Assembly: GCA_963695375.1 (NCBI GenBank)
Contig: OY968767.1
Location: 2,480,001-2,544,000, forward strand
DNA length: 64,000 nt
Direction: 5' to 3'
DNA from: JACCVL01 sp963695375
GTDB lineage: Bacteria; Actinomycetota; Actinomycetes; Propionibacteriales; Nocardioidaceae
The position numbers and the translations under genes were made by a program. The notes under the pieces were generated by a model. That model made no database searches. It was not told the origin of the DNA and saw nothing but the letters and a program-made list of their open reading frames with translations. This document shows positions 51,911 through 62,587 of the stretch, in pieces; position 1 is the first letter of the stretch, and every line of letters starts with the position of its first letter.

Positions 51911-52660
51911 ATGACCGCACCTGCTCTGCTCACCGTCTCCCCCGGCAGCCGGGACCCGCGCACAGCGCGGACCGTGCGCGCGCTCCGGGACCGGACCCGC
52001 GCACAGCGACCCGACCTGCGGATCGAGGCCGCCTTCCTCGATCACGCCGCCCCCTCGCCCACCGAGGCGTTCACCCGGCTCGCCGCCGACGGTGTGCAGG
52101 AGGTGGTGGTCGTCCCGCTGCTGCTGACCGACGCCCCCGACGCCCGGCTGGACGTCCCGGTGGCCATCTCGTCGGCGGTCAGCGCACACCCCGGCCTGCG
52201 GGTCGAGGCGACGACCGTGCTCGGAGCCCGCCGGACCTTCCTCGGCGTTCTCGACCGACGGCTGCGGGCGGCGTTGACGACGGCGAGGGTGCGCGAGCTG
52301 GACGCGCTGGTGCTCGCCGCGGCCGGGTCGCCCGACCCGGTGGCCAACGCGGGCGTGGCCCGGGTCGCCCGGGCGTGGGGGGCCCGGCACCGGCTCCCCG
52401 TGCTGACTGCCTTCGCAGCGGCCAGCCCCCCGTCGACCGGCGAGGCGGTGCGGGCCTTCCGCGCCGAGGGCCGCCGGCACATCGCGGTCGGCTCATTCTT
52501 CCTCGCCCCGGGTCTCCTGCCCGACCGAGCCGCCGAGCTGGCCCGCGAGGCCGGCGCGGTGGCGGTCTCGGAGCCGCTGGGCGCCGACGACGAGGTGGTC
52601 CGCACCGTGCTGGAGCGGTACGCCGTCGGCGCGGTCGACCTGGTGCCGCTGCCGGTCTAG
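51911..52660 (+). CDS. CbiX/sirohydrochlorin-chelatase-like protein lacking the active-site histidines
   Basis: A 249-residue two-domain CbiX-like protein. The N-terminal strand reads 'ALLTVSPGSRDPRTA' where functional chelatases have HG(S/T)RDPR. The second site reads 'LTDAPDARLDVPVAI' where YHxxxDVP is usual. Both metal-binding histidines are thus replaced (by Pro and Asp). The C-terminal half has the usual 'GSFFLAPGLLPDRAAELARE'. The leader peptide upstream places it under sulfur/cysteine control, which fits sirohaem for sulfite reductase. It may be a dead paralogue or a binding protein. It is convergent with ppk2, one base apart. Confidence 0.8.
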   Translation: MTAPALLTVSPGSRDPRTARTVRALRDRTRAQRPDLRIEAAFLDHAAPSPTEAFTRLAADGVQEVVVVPLLLTDAPDARLDVPVAISSAVSAHPGLRVEATTVLGARRTFLGVLDRRLRAALTTARVRELDALVLAAAGSPDPVANAGVARVARAWGARHRLPVLTAFAAASPPSTGEAVRAFRAEGRRHIAVGSFFLAPGLLPDRAAELAREAGAVAVSEPLGADDEVVRTVLERYAVGAVDLVPLPV

Positions 52661-52661
52661 G

Positions 52662-53468
52662 TCAGCCGGCCCCGTCCACCAGCAGCCGGCGCTGCGCGGC
52701 GACGTCGAACGCGGCGGCCGGCCACTGCGGGTCGAGCGCGCGAAGCTGCTCGAGCAGCAGGTGGGCGACGGCCCAGTTGCGGTACCACTTGCGGTCCGCG
52801 GGGACGACGTGCCACGGGGCAATGGCCGGCGAGCAGGCGCCCAGGACGGTCGCGTACTGCGCCTGGTGGTCGACCCACCGGGCGCGGTCGTCGAGGTCGC
52901 GCGGGTCGTACTTCCAGTGCTTGGTCGGGTCGTCGAGGCGAGCCAGCAGGCGCTCGCGCTGGGTGTCGGCCGAGATGTGCAGGAAGCACTTCAGCAGGGT
53001 GGTGCCAGCACGGGCCAGCCGTGCCTCGAAGCGGTTGATCCGCGCGCAGCGACGCTCGGTCTCGGCCTGGTCGATCGTGCCGTTCACCCGAGCCACCACC
53101 GCGTCCTCGTAGTGCGACCGGTCGAAGAACGCGACCCGGCCCGGGCCCGGCAGTCGCTTCTTCACCCGCCACAGGAAGTCGTGCGACGCCTCCTCGGCCG
53201 TGGGGCGGCCGAAGGTGGCCAGCTGCCAGGTCTGTGCGTCCAGCAGCGGGGCGACGTGGCGGACCACGCCGCCCTTCCCGGCCGTGTCCATGCCCTGCAG
53301 GACCACCAGCACCCGGCGCTGCCCGCCGGTGTTGCCCTCCGCGAACAACCGGCGGCTCAGGTCGTTCAGCTCGTCGCCGAGGGCGGCCAGCGCCTGCTTG
53401 CCGGCACTCTTACCGACACCTTGCCGGCACCCTGCCGGCGCCGCTGCCGGCCGTGAAGCCCGGCGCAC
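52662..53468 (-). CDS. Polyphosphate kinase 2 family protein with a frameshifted N-terminus
   Basis: The 268-residue frame has the PPK2 core: Walker A-like 'VLQGMDTAGKGGVVRHV', Walker B 'FFDRSHYEDAVVARV', 'RINRFEARLARAGTTLLKCF' and 'PWHVVPADRKWYRNWAV'. The family's conserved N-terminal segment lies in another frame at 53410-53577 (MPDEKHDQ... 'LLRLPPGPVDLAG'), which stops at a TAA. An 11-bp tandem repeat at 53397-53430 joins the two and probably caused the shift. Translation from the GTG at 53468 would give a protein without the native first 45 residues. Its activity is uncertain. Confidence 0.8.
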   Translation of the reverse strand: MRRASRPAAAPAGCRQGVGKSAGKQALAALGDELNDLSRRLFAEGNTGGQRRVLVVLQGMDTAGKGGVVRHVAPLLDAQTWQLATFGRPTAEEASHDFLWRVKKRLPGPGRVAFFDRSHYEDAVVARVNGTIDQAETERRCARINRFEARLARAGTTLLKCFLHISADTQRERLLARLDDPTKHWKYDPRDLDDRARWVDHQAQYATVLGACSPAIAPWHVVPADRKWYRNWAVAHLLLEQLRALDPQWPAAAFDVAAQRRLLVDGAG

Positions 53469-53642
53469 CGGCCGGATCGGTGCCGGCCAGATCCACCGGC
53501 CCGGGGGGCAGCCGGAGCAGGTCGGTCAGCCGGTCGTCGGCCTGGTCGTCGGCCTGGTCGTGCTTCTCGTCGGGCATCGGGCCTCCTCCGCCGCGCAGCG
53601 TACGGGCTGGCGCCGGGACGTACCGGTGGCAGGATCACCAGC

Positions 53643-54386
53643 GTGCAGATGCTGCAGCCGGCCGGCGCGCTGGGCGACGACGACCTCGAGGCCGCCTACG
53701 CCTACCCGGCGGAGCGGACCTGGACCCGGCTCAACTTCGTCGTCAGCGCGGACGGCGGAACGACCGACCCGGGCGGCCGGGCGGACGGGCTGTCCTCCCC
53801 CGGCGATCAGCGGGTCTTCCACCTGCTGCGCAGCCTGGCCGACGTGATCGTCGTCGGCGCCGGGACCGCCCGGACCGAGGGCTACGCGCGGGTTCGGCCG
53901 GGCGAGGTGGATGCGGACCTGCGCGCCCGGCTGGGGTTGGCTCCGCTGCCCCCGATCGTCGTGGTGTCACGCAGTCTGGATCTGCCGGCCGACCTGCTCC
54001 AGGGCCCGGCCGGGACCGCCGGGACCATCGTCGCCACGAGCGCCAGCGCGCCGTCCGACCGGGTGGCTGCCGTCCGCGCCCGCGCCGAGGTGGTGGTGTG
54101 CGGCGAGGCGGTGGTGGACCTCGGCGCGCTCCGTGAGGAGCTGGCCACCCGGGGGCTGCGGCGGATCCTCTGCGAGGGCGGTCCGGAGCTGGCCGGGGCG
54201 TTGGCTGCGGCCCGGCTGCTCGACGAGCTCTGCCTGACCGTCAGTCCGCTGCTGCTCGCCGGCAACGGGGGCCGGCTCGCCGCCGGCCCGCCGGTCGACC
54301 CGCCGCTGCGGCTGCGCCTCGCCTCCGCGATGGTGGCCGACGAGGACCACCTGCTGCTGCGCTACACCCGTGCCGAGGAGCGTTGA
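53643..54386 (+). CDS. Pyrimidine reductase family protein (RibD C-terminal domain)
   Basis: A 247-residue reductase with the RibD-C/DHFR-like fold. 'TRLNFVVSADGGTTDPGGRA', 'ADVIVVGAGTARTEGYARV', 'RILCEGGPELAGALAAARLL' and 'DELCLTVSPLLLAG' are the family blocks. It lacks the deaminase half of RibD. Such stand-alone proteins may reduce the riboflavin precursor or an unrelated pteridine-like compound. The start is GTG at 53643, with CAGGAT seven bases upstream. The ligase gene follows after one base. Confidence 0.87.
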   Translation: MQMLQPAGALGDDDLEAAYAYPAERTWTRLNFVVSADGGTTDPGGRADGLSSPGDQRVFHLLRSLADVIVVGAGTARTEGYARVRPGEVDADLRARLGLAPLPPIVVVSRSLDLPADLLQGPAGTAGTIVATSASAPSDRVAAVRARAEVVVCGEAVVDLGALREELATRGLRRILCEGGPELAGALAAARLLDELCLTVSPLLLAGNGGRLAAGPPVDPPLRLRLASAMVADEDHLLLRYTRAEER

Positions 54387-54387
54387 C

Positions 54388-55500
54388 GTGTCCGTCCACG
54401 ATCTGCCCGTCCCGCCGCCGTACGGACCGATGCTGGCCCGGTCGATCCAGGGGGTGCCGGCCGCCGACTCGGTGGAGGGCGGGCTGGCGTACGAGCCGAA
54501 GTGGGACGGCTTCCGCTGCATCGTCTTCCGCGACGGCGACGACGTGGAGCTCGGCAGCCGGAACGAGCGGCCGCTCACCCGCTACTTCCCCGAGGTGGTC
54601 GAGGCGGTCCGCGCGGCACTGCCGCCACGCTGCGTCGTCGACGGGGAGATCGTGGTCGCGGTGGACGACCGGCTGGAGTTCGAGCGGCTGCTGGACCGGA
54701 TCCACCCGGCGGACTCCCGGGTCCGGATGCTGGCCGACAAGACGCCGGCGTCGTACGTCGCGTTCGACCTGCTCGCCTTCGACGACCACGACCTGACGCG
54801 CCGCCCGTTCAGGGCGCGCCGGCAACTGCTCGAGGAGGCGCTGCGGGGCGCGTCGCCGCCGGTGCACCTGACGCCGCTCACCGACTCGGCGGACACCGCC
54901 CGGGAGTGGTTCGGCTCGTTCGAGGGTGCGGGGCTGGACGGGATCGTCGCCAAGCCACTGGCCGGACCCTACGTCCCCGGCGCGCGCAGCATGCTGAAGG
55001 TGAAGCACGAGCGCACCGCGGACGTGGTCGTCGCCGGCTACCGCCGGCACAAGTCGTCCACCGCGGACGACCCCCGGCTGGGGTCGATGCTGCTCGGCCT
55101 CTACACCGAGGACGGCACCCTGCAGCACGTCGGCGTGTGCGCGTCGTTCTCCGCCCCCCGGCGGTCCGAGCTGGTGCAGGAGCTGGCCCCGCTGGAGGTC
55201 ACGACCGACGAGGAGCGCGAGGCGCACCCGTGGCGGTGGGGCGCCGAGCCCGCGGACGCCGAGGAGGGCCGGCGGCGACCGGGCGCCCAGTCCCGCTGGA
55301 ACGCCGGCAAGGACCTGTCGTTCGTGCCGCTGCGCCCGGAGCGGGTGGTCGAGGTCGGCTACGACCACCTGCAGGGCAGCCGGTTCCGGCACACCACCCA
55401 GTTCCGCCGCTGGCGGCCCGACCGGGATCCCGCCTCGTGCACCTACGCGCAGCTCGAGGAACCGGTGTCGTACGACCTGCAGAGTCTGTTCGCGCGCTGA
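54388..55500 (+). CDS. ATP-dependent DNA ligase, LigC type
   Basis: A 370-residue ligase with a nucleotidyltransferase domain followed by an OB fold. The adenylated Lys38 is in motif I 'YEPKWDGFRCIV'. Motif III 'YVAFDLLAFDDHDLT', motif IV 'GLDGIVAKPLAGPYV' and motif V 'MLKVKHERTADVVVAGYR' follow. No primase or nuclease domain is attached, unlike LigD. LigC enzymes are thought to back up repair ligation. The GTG at 54388 lies one base after the reductase stop, so the two are translated together. Confidence 0.92.
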   Translation: MSVHDLPVPPPYGPMLARSIQGVPAADSVEGGLAYEPKWDGFRCIVFRDGDDVELGSRNERPLTRYFPEVVEAVRAALPPRCVVDGEIVVAVDDRLEFERLLDRIHPADSRVRMLADKTPASYVAFDLLAFDDHDLTRRPFRARRQLLEEALRGASPPVHLTPLTDSADTAREWFGSFEGAGLDGIVAKPLAGPYVPGARSMLKVKHERTADVVVAGYRRHKSSTADDPRLGSMLLGLYTEDGTLQHVGVCASFSAPRRSELVQELAPLEVTTDEEREAHPWRWGAEPADAEEGRRRPGAQSRWNAGKDLSFVPLRPERVVEVGYDHLQGSRFRHTTQFRRWRPDRDPASCTYAQLEEPVSYDLQSLFAR

Positions 55501-55540
55501 CCGGCCGCGAGGACCCCGCCCGGAGGACTAGGATCGGACC

Positions 55541-56104
55541 GTGGCCGACCACGTGGCGCCCCCGCCCGGTGACCCGACCTACGACGTGGTCCTGCTGGTC
55601 GAGCGCGAGCTCACCGAGCTCGACGCGCAGCAGGTGGTCGCGCTGCACGACGGCCTGGACGAGCCGGTCCACTATCGGATGCTGCTTCCCGTCGAGGACG
55701 CGGCGACGCGGGTGCAGACCGCGATCGGGTCGATCGCCCGCTACGAGATGGTGCCGCCGATGGACGCGGTGGACGGCGAGACCTTGGAGCGGCTGAACCG
55801 GGAGCTGGTGGAGCGCGCGCGGCGCGAGCTGGACCGGTCGCTCACCCTGCTGCGGGCCGCCGGAAGGCCGGCCGAGGGCCGGGTCACCTCCGACGACCCG
55901 GTGCGGGCGCTGGCCGCCGAGGTCAAGACGCACGACTGCGCCGAGGCGATCGTGCTGACGGCCCCGCACGCGGTCCGGGAGTTCTTCCACCTGGACTGGA
56001 CCTCCCGGGCCAGGCGCGTGCTCGGCATCCCCTGCCTGCACCTGCTCGGGCACGAGACCTTCGACGAGCAGGGCGGCGGCGGCGAGGGCGTCAGCGGCAT
56101 GTGA
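55541..56104 (+). CDS. Small protein of unknown function, universal-stress-like
   Basis: A 187-residue acidic soluble protein starting with GTG. 'TYDVVLLVERELTELDAQQV' and 'THDCAEAIVLTAPHAVREFF' suggest an alternating beta/alpha fold like universal stress proteins. Similar actinobacterial proteins have been mislabelled indole-3-glycerol phosphate synthase. TAGGAT at 55529-55534, six bases before the GTG, indicates a leaderless transcript. No function is assigned. Confidence 0.65.
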   Translation: MADHVAPPPGDPTYDVVLLVERELTELDAQQVVALHDGLDEPVHYRMLLPVEDAATRVQTAIGSIARYEMVPPMDAVDGETLERLNRELVERARRELDRSLTLLRAAGRPAEGRVTSDDPVRALAAEVKTHDCAEAIVLTAPHAVREFFHLDWTSRARRVLGIPCLHLLGHETFDEQGGGGEGVSGM

Positions 56105-56239
56105 GCCGGCCGCCGACGGCTGCCCGCAACCACCCCCCTGCCCTGCGCGACAGGCTCGCGGCTGGGAGCATGTGACCCGCGCCCGCCGGGCATCTCCCGG
56201 ACCATCCGCGGCCGACGACATCACGATCAGGAGCACCGC

Positions 56240-58353
<2,114 letters not shown>

Positions 58354-58361
<8 letters not shown>

Positions 58362-60813
58362 GCACCCACCGCCTGCCGAGAAGCGGATGCCCCCGTCCGG
58401 CACGTACCGGTTGCAGCTCACCGCGTCGTTCGGCTTCGACGCCGCCCGGTCGCTGCTGCCGCACCTGGCCCGGCTCGGCGTCTCGCATCTCTACCTGTCC
58501 CCCGTGCTGCAGGCGGTGCCCGGGTCCGAACACGGCTACGACGTGGTCGACCACGGCCGGGTCAGCGACGAGCTCGGCGGTGCGGACGGGCTGCAGCGGC
58601 TCGCCGACGAGGCGCACACCGCCGGTCTCGGCCTGGTCGTCGACATCGTCCCCAACCACATGGCGCTGGCGGCACCGCTGCACCTGAACGGCCCGCTGTG
58701 GGAGGTGCTGCGGCACGGCCGCAGCGCGTCCACCGCGCACTGGTTCGACGTGGACTGGGAGCACGTCGGCGGCCGGTTCCCGTTGCCCCTGCTCGGCAGC
58801 ACCCCGCACGAGGCGGTGGCCGCCGGCGAGCTGGCGCTGGACCGCGCCGGCGGCCCGGGCGGCACGCCCGTGCTGCGCTACCACGAGCACGTGTTCCCGG
58901 TGGCGGAGGGCACGCTGCCGGACGGCGGTGCCGACATGGCTGGGGACACCGACGTCGAGCGGGTGCTCGCCCGGCAGCACTATCTGCTGGCCTGCTGGCG
59001 GGACAAGGACGAGGTGCTGGCGTACCGGCGCTTCTTCGACGTCGACGGGCTGGTCGCGATCCGGGTGGAGGACGACGACGTCTTCGACGCCACTCACGCG
59101 CTGCTGGTCGACCTGCATCGACGCGGCGTCGTGGACGGCTTCCGGGTGGACCACCCCGACGGGCTCGCCGACCCGCAGGGCTACCTCGACCGGCTGGCGG
59201 CCCAGACCGACGGCGCCTGGGTGGTCGTCGAGAAGATCCTCGAGGGCGACGAGACGCTGCCGGCCACCTGGGCGACGGCCGGCAGCACCGGGTACGACGC
59301 GCTGCGGGCGGTGCAACAGGCGTTGCTGCCACCGACCCGGCGAGCGCTCGAGCAGGTCTGGGCCGACACCGGCGCCGCCGTGGACCTGGCCGCGGTCGAG
59401 CAGCGTGCGAAGCGGGAGGTCGTGACCGGCCTGTTGCAGCCCGAGGTGCGCCGGCTGACCCGCGTCGCGGTCCGGGCCGCAGCCGACGCCGGCGAGGTCG
59501 TGGACCCGCACCGGGTCACGGCCGCGCTGTCCGAGCTGCTGATCGGCATGGACGTCTACCGGGCCTACGTCCGGCCCGGGCAGCCGGTCGATGCGGAGGC
59601 GGCCAACCGGCTGAGCGCCGCCGCGGAGCGGGCCCACCTGGCCCGCCGGGACCTGACCGCCGAGCTGGTGCTGCTGGAGCGGCTGCTGCTCGACAGCCAC
59701 ACCACCAGCGCGGCAGGTCGGGACCTGCTGGTGCGCTTCCAGCAGACCTGCGGGCCGGTGATGGCCAAGGGCGTGGAGGACACCACCTTCTACCGCTGGC
59801 ACGAGCTGGTCGCCCTGGACGAGGTCGGCGGCGACCCGGGCGCGCTGGAGCAGCCGAGCATCGCGGCCCTGCACGATTGGGCGCTGCGCCAGCAGGCCGA
59901 GCACCCGACCGGCATGACCACGCTGTCCACCCACGACACCAAGCGCAGCGAGGATGTGCGGGCCCGGTTGCTCGCGGCCGCCGGCGACCCGCCGGCGTGG
60001 GGGGCCGCGTGGGAGCCGGTGCGGGACGCGGCCGACCGCCTCGGCGTCGACCGCCCGACGGCGTACCTGGTGCTGCAGACCGCGGTCGGCGCGTGGCCGA
60101 TCGGCCACGACCGGCTGGCGGAGTACCTCGTCAAGGCGACCAGGGAGGCCAAGCGGCGCACCACCTGGACCGACCCGGAGGAGTCGTACGAGGCGCGGGT
60201 GATCGCGCTGGCCCGGGAGGTCACCGAGGACGACGGCCTGCGGGCCGCCGTGACCGGGCTGGTGCGGGCCGCCGAGCAGCCGACCCGAGCCACCGTGCTG
60301 GCGGCGAAGCTGTTGCAGCTGACCCTGCCCGGCGTCCCGGACGTCTACCAGGGCTGCGAGATCGTCGACCTGTCCCTGGTCGACCCGGACAACCGCCGCC
60401 CGGTCGACTACGCGGAGATCACCGGCCGGCTCGCCCGGCTGGACGCGGGCGAGCCCGCCGTCGACCTGCACGACGAGAAGCTGTTGGTCACCTCGCGGAC
60501 GCTGCGGCTGCGCCGGGACCGCCCGGACCTGTTCGGCCCGACGGGAGGCTACGAGCCGGTCCGCGGCACCGGACCCCACCTGGTCGCGTTCGCGCGTGGA
60601 CCCGAGGAGGTCCCCGGCGCGCTCACCCTGGCCACCCGCTGGCCCACCCGGCTGGCGGCCGCCGGCGGCTGGGGCGAGCACCGGCTGTCGGTGCCGTCCG
60701 GGCGCTGGACCGACGTGCTCACCGGCCGGCGCTGCGACGGCGGCTCGCAACCGGTCGGCGACCTGCTGCACCGGCTGCCGGTGGCCCTGCTGGTACGAGA
60801 CGGTGCCGGGTGA
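58354..60813 (+). CDS. treY: Malto-oligosyltrehalose synthase
   Basis: GH13 enzyme of 819 residues that turns the reducing-end alpha-1,4 bond of maltodextrins into a trehalose alpha-1,1 bond. 'PPSGTYRLQLTASFGFDAAR' and 'LYLSPVLQAVPGSEHGYDVV' are the TreY hallmarks. Catalytic regions are 'VDIVPNHMAL', 'DGFRVDHPDGLADPQGY', 'VVVEKILEGDE' and 'LSTHDTKRSEDVRAR'. The start is GTG at 58354, inside the glgX end. It overlaps treZ by GTGA. Confidence 0.96.
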
Positions 60814-62552
60814 CCCCCGAGGTGTGGGCGCCGGCCGCCGAGCGGGTCGAGCTGGTCGTCGGTGCCGGGGACGGCGGCGGCGAGCCGATGACCCCCGACG
60901 CCACCGGCTGGTGGCGGGCCACCCGGAGCCTGCCGACCGGCACCCGCTACCGGTTCGCGGTGGACGGCGGCGAGCCGCTGGCCGACCCGCGAGCGCTCCG
61001 GCTCCCGGACGGTCCGGACGGGCCGGCCGAAGCCGTCGACCTGACGGCGCACGACTGGACCGACGCCGGGTGGGCCGGGGTGGCTCTCGACCGCACCGTC
61101 GTCTACGAGCTGCACGTCGGTACGTTCACCCCGGCCGGCACGCTGGACGCCGCGATCGAGCGGCTCGACCACCTGGTCGACCTCGGGATCGGCCTGGTCG
61201 AGCTGATGCCGCTGGCCAGCTTCCCGGGACGGCACGGCTGGGGCTACGACGGCGTCGGGCTGTGGGCCGTGCACGAGCCGTACGGCGGGCCGGCCGCGCT
61301 GTGCCGGTTCGTCGACGCCTGCCACGCCCGTGGGCTGGGCGTCTGCCTGGACGTCGTCTACAACCATCTGGGGCCGAGCGGCAACCGGCTGCCGGACTTC
61401 GGGCCGTACTTCACCGACACCTACCAGACCCCCTGGGGACAGGCGGTCAACCTGGACGGTCCGGGCAGCGACGAGGTGCGCCGCTTCGTCGTGGACAACG
61501 CGCTGATGTGGCTGCGGGACTTCCACCTCGACGCGCTCCGGCTGGACGCCGTCCACGCCCTGCACGACGAACGTGCGCTGCCGCTGCTCGAGGAGCTGTC
61601 GACCGCGGTGGACACCCTCGCCGACGAGGTCGACCGGCCGCTCTGGCTGATCGCCGAGTCCGACCGCAACGACCCGGCGACGGTGACCCCCCGCGCCGCC
61701 GGAGGGCTCGGGCTGCACGCGCAGTGGGCCGACGACGTGCACCACGGTCTGCACGTCGCCCTCACCGGCGAGACACAGGGCTACTACCGGGACTTCGCCG
61801 GGCCGGGTGCGCTGGCCAAGGTGCTCACCGCGGTCTTCCTGCACGACGGTGGCTGGTCGAGCTTCCGCGGCCGCTCGCACGGACGCCCGCTGGACCGGTC
61901 CGCGACCCCCGGGTGGCGGTTCGTGGTGTCCCTGCAGACCCACGACCAGGTCGGGAACCGGGCGACCGGTGACCGGCTGTCCGCGTCGCTCGACACCGGA
62001 CTGCTCGGCTGCGGTGCCGCCCTGCTGCTCACCGGCGCCGGCACCCCGATGCTCTTCATGGGCGAGGAGTGGGGCGCCTCGACCCCGTGGCAGTACTTCA
62101 CCGACCACCCCGACCCCGAGCTCGCGGAGGCGGTCCGGCAGGGTCGGCGGCGGGAGTTCGCCGACCACGGCTGGGCACCCGAGGACGTCCCGGACCCGCA
62201 GGACCCCGCGACCGTCAGCCGGTCCCGGCTGGACTGGGACGAACCGTCCCGGGGCGAGCACGCCCGGTTGCTCGGGTGGTACCGCGACCTGATCCGGCTC
62301 CGCCGCGAGCGACCCGACCTGCGCGACGCCCGGCTGGACCTGCTGCACGTGCAGCACGACGAGCAGGCCGGCATCGTCGTGGTGCATCGGGGCGCGGACC
62401 GGGTCGCGGTGAACCTCGGCGCCGAGCCGGCGTCGGTCGACCTGGAGGTTCCCGGGCTGACGCTGCTGGCCGGATGGGGCCCGGGCATCGACCTGGACGG
62501 TGCCGTCGTCCGGCTGCCGGCACACTCCGCGGTCGTTGCCGGCCCCGCCTGA
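60810..62552 (+). CDS. treZ: Malto-oligosyltrehalose trehalohydrolase
   Basis: GH13 enzyme of 580 residues releasing trehalose from the TreY product. A short N-terminal CBM48-like domain precedes 'VYELHVGTFTPAGTLDAAIE', 'GWGYDGVGLWAVHEPYGGP', 'DVVYNHLGPSGN', 'FHLDALRLDAVHAL', the acid in 'LIAESDRNDPA', and 'LQTHDQVGNRATGDRL'. The start is GTG at 60810 in a GTGA overlap with treY. With GlgX, which trims branches, and TreY, it completes the glycogen-to-trehalose route for desiccation or osmotic protection. Confidence 0.96.
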   Translation: MTPEVWAPAAERVELVVGAGDGGGEPMTPDATGWWRATRSLPTGTRYRFAVDGGEPLADPRALRLPDGPDGPAEAVDLTAHDWTDAGWAGVALDRTVVYELHVGTFTPAGTLDAAIERLDHLVDLGIGLVELMPLASFPGRHGWGYDGVGLWAVHEPYGGPAALCRFVDACHARGLGVCLDVVYNHLGPSGNRLPDFGPYFTDTYQTPWGQAVNLDGPGSDEVRRFVVDNALMWLRDFHLDALRLDAVHALHDERALPLLEELSTAVDTLADEVDRPLWLIAESDRNDPATVTPRAAGGLGLHAQWADDVHHGLHVALTGETQGYYRDFAGPGALAKVLTAVFLHDGGWSSFRGRSHGRPLDRSATPGWRFVVSLQTHDQVGNRATGDRLSASLDTGLLGCGAALLLTGAGTPMLFMGEEWGASTPWQYFTDHPDPELAEAVRQGRRREFADHGWAPEDVPDPQDPATVSRSRLDWDEPSRGEHARLLGWYRDLIRLRRERPDLRDARLDLLHVQHDEQAGIVVVHRGADRVAVNLGAEPASVDLEVPGLTLLAGWGPGIDLDGAVVRLPAHSAVVAGPA

Positions 62553-62587
62553 CCGCGGCCCGCTGGGGCCGGTGCCACACTCGGGCG

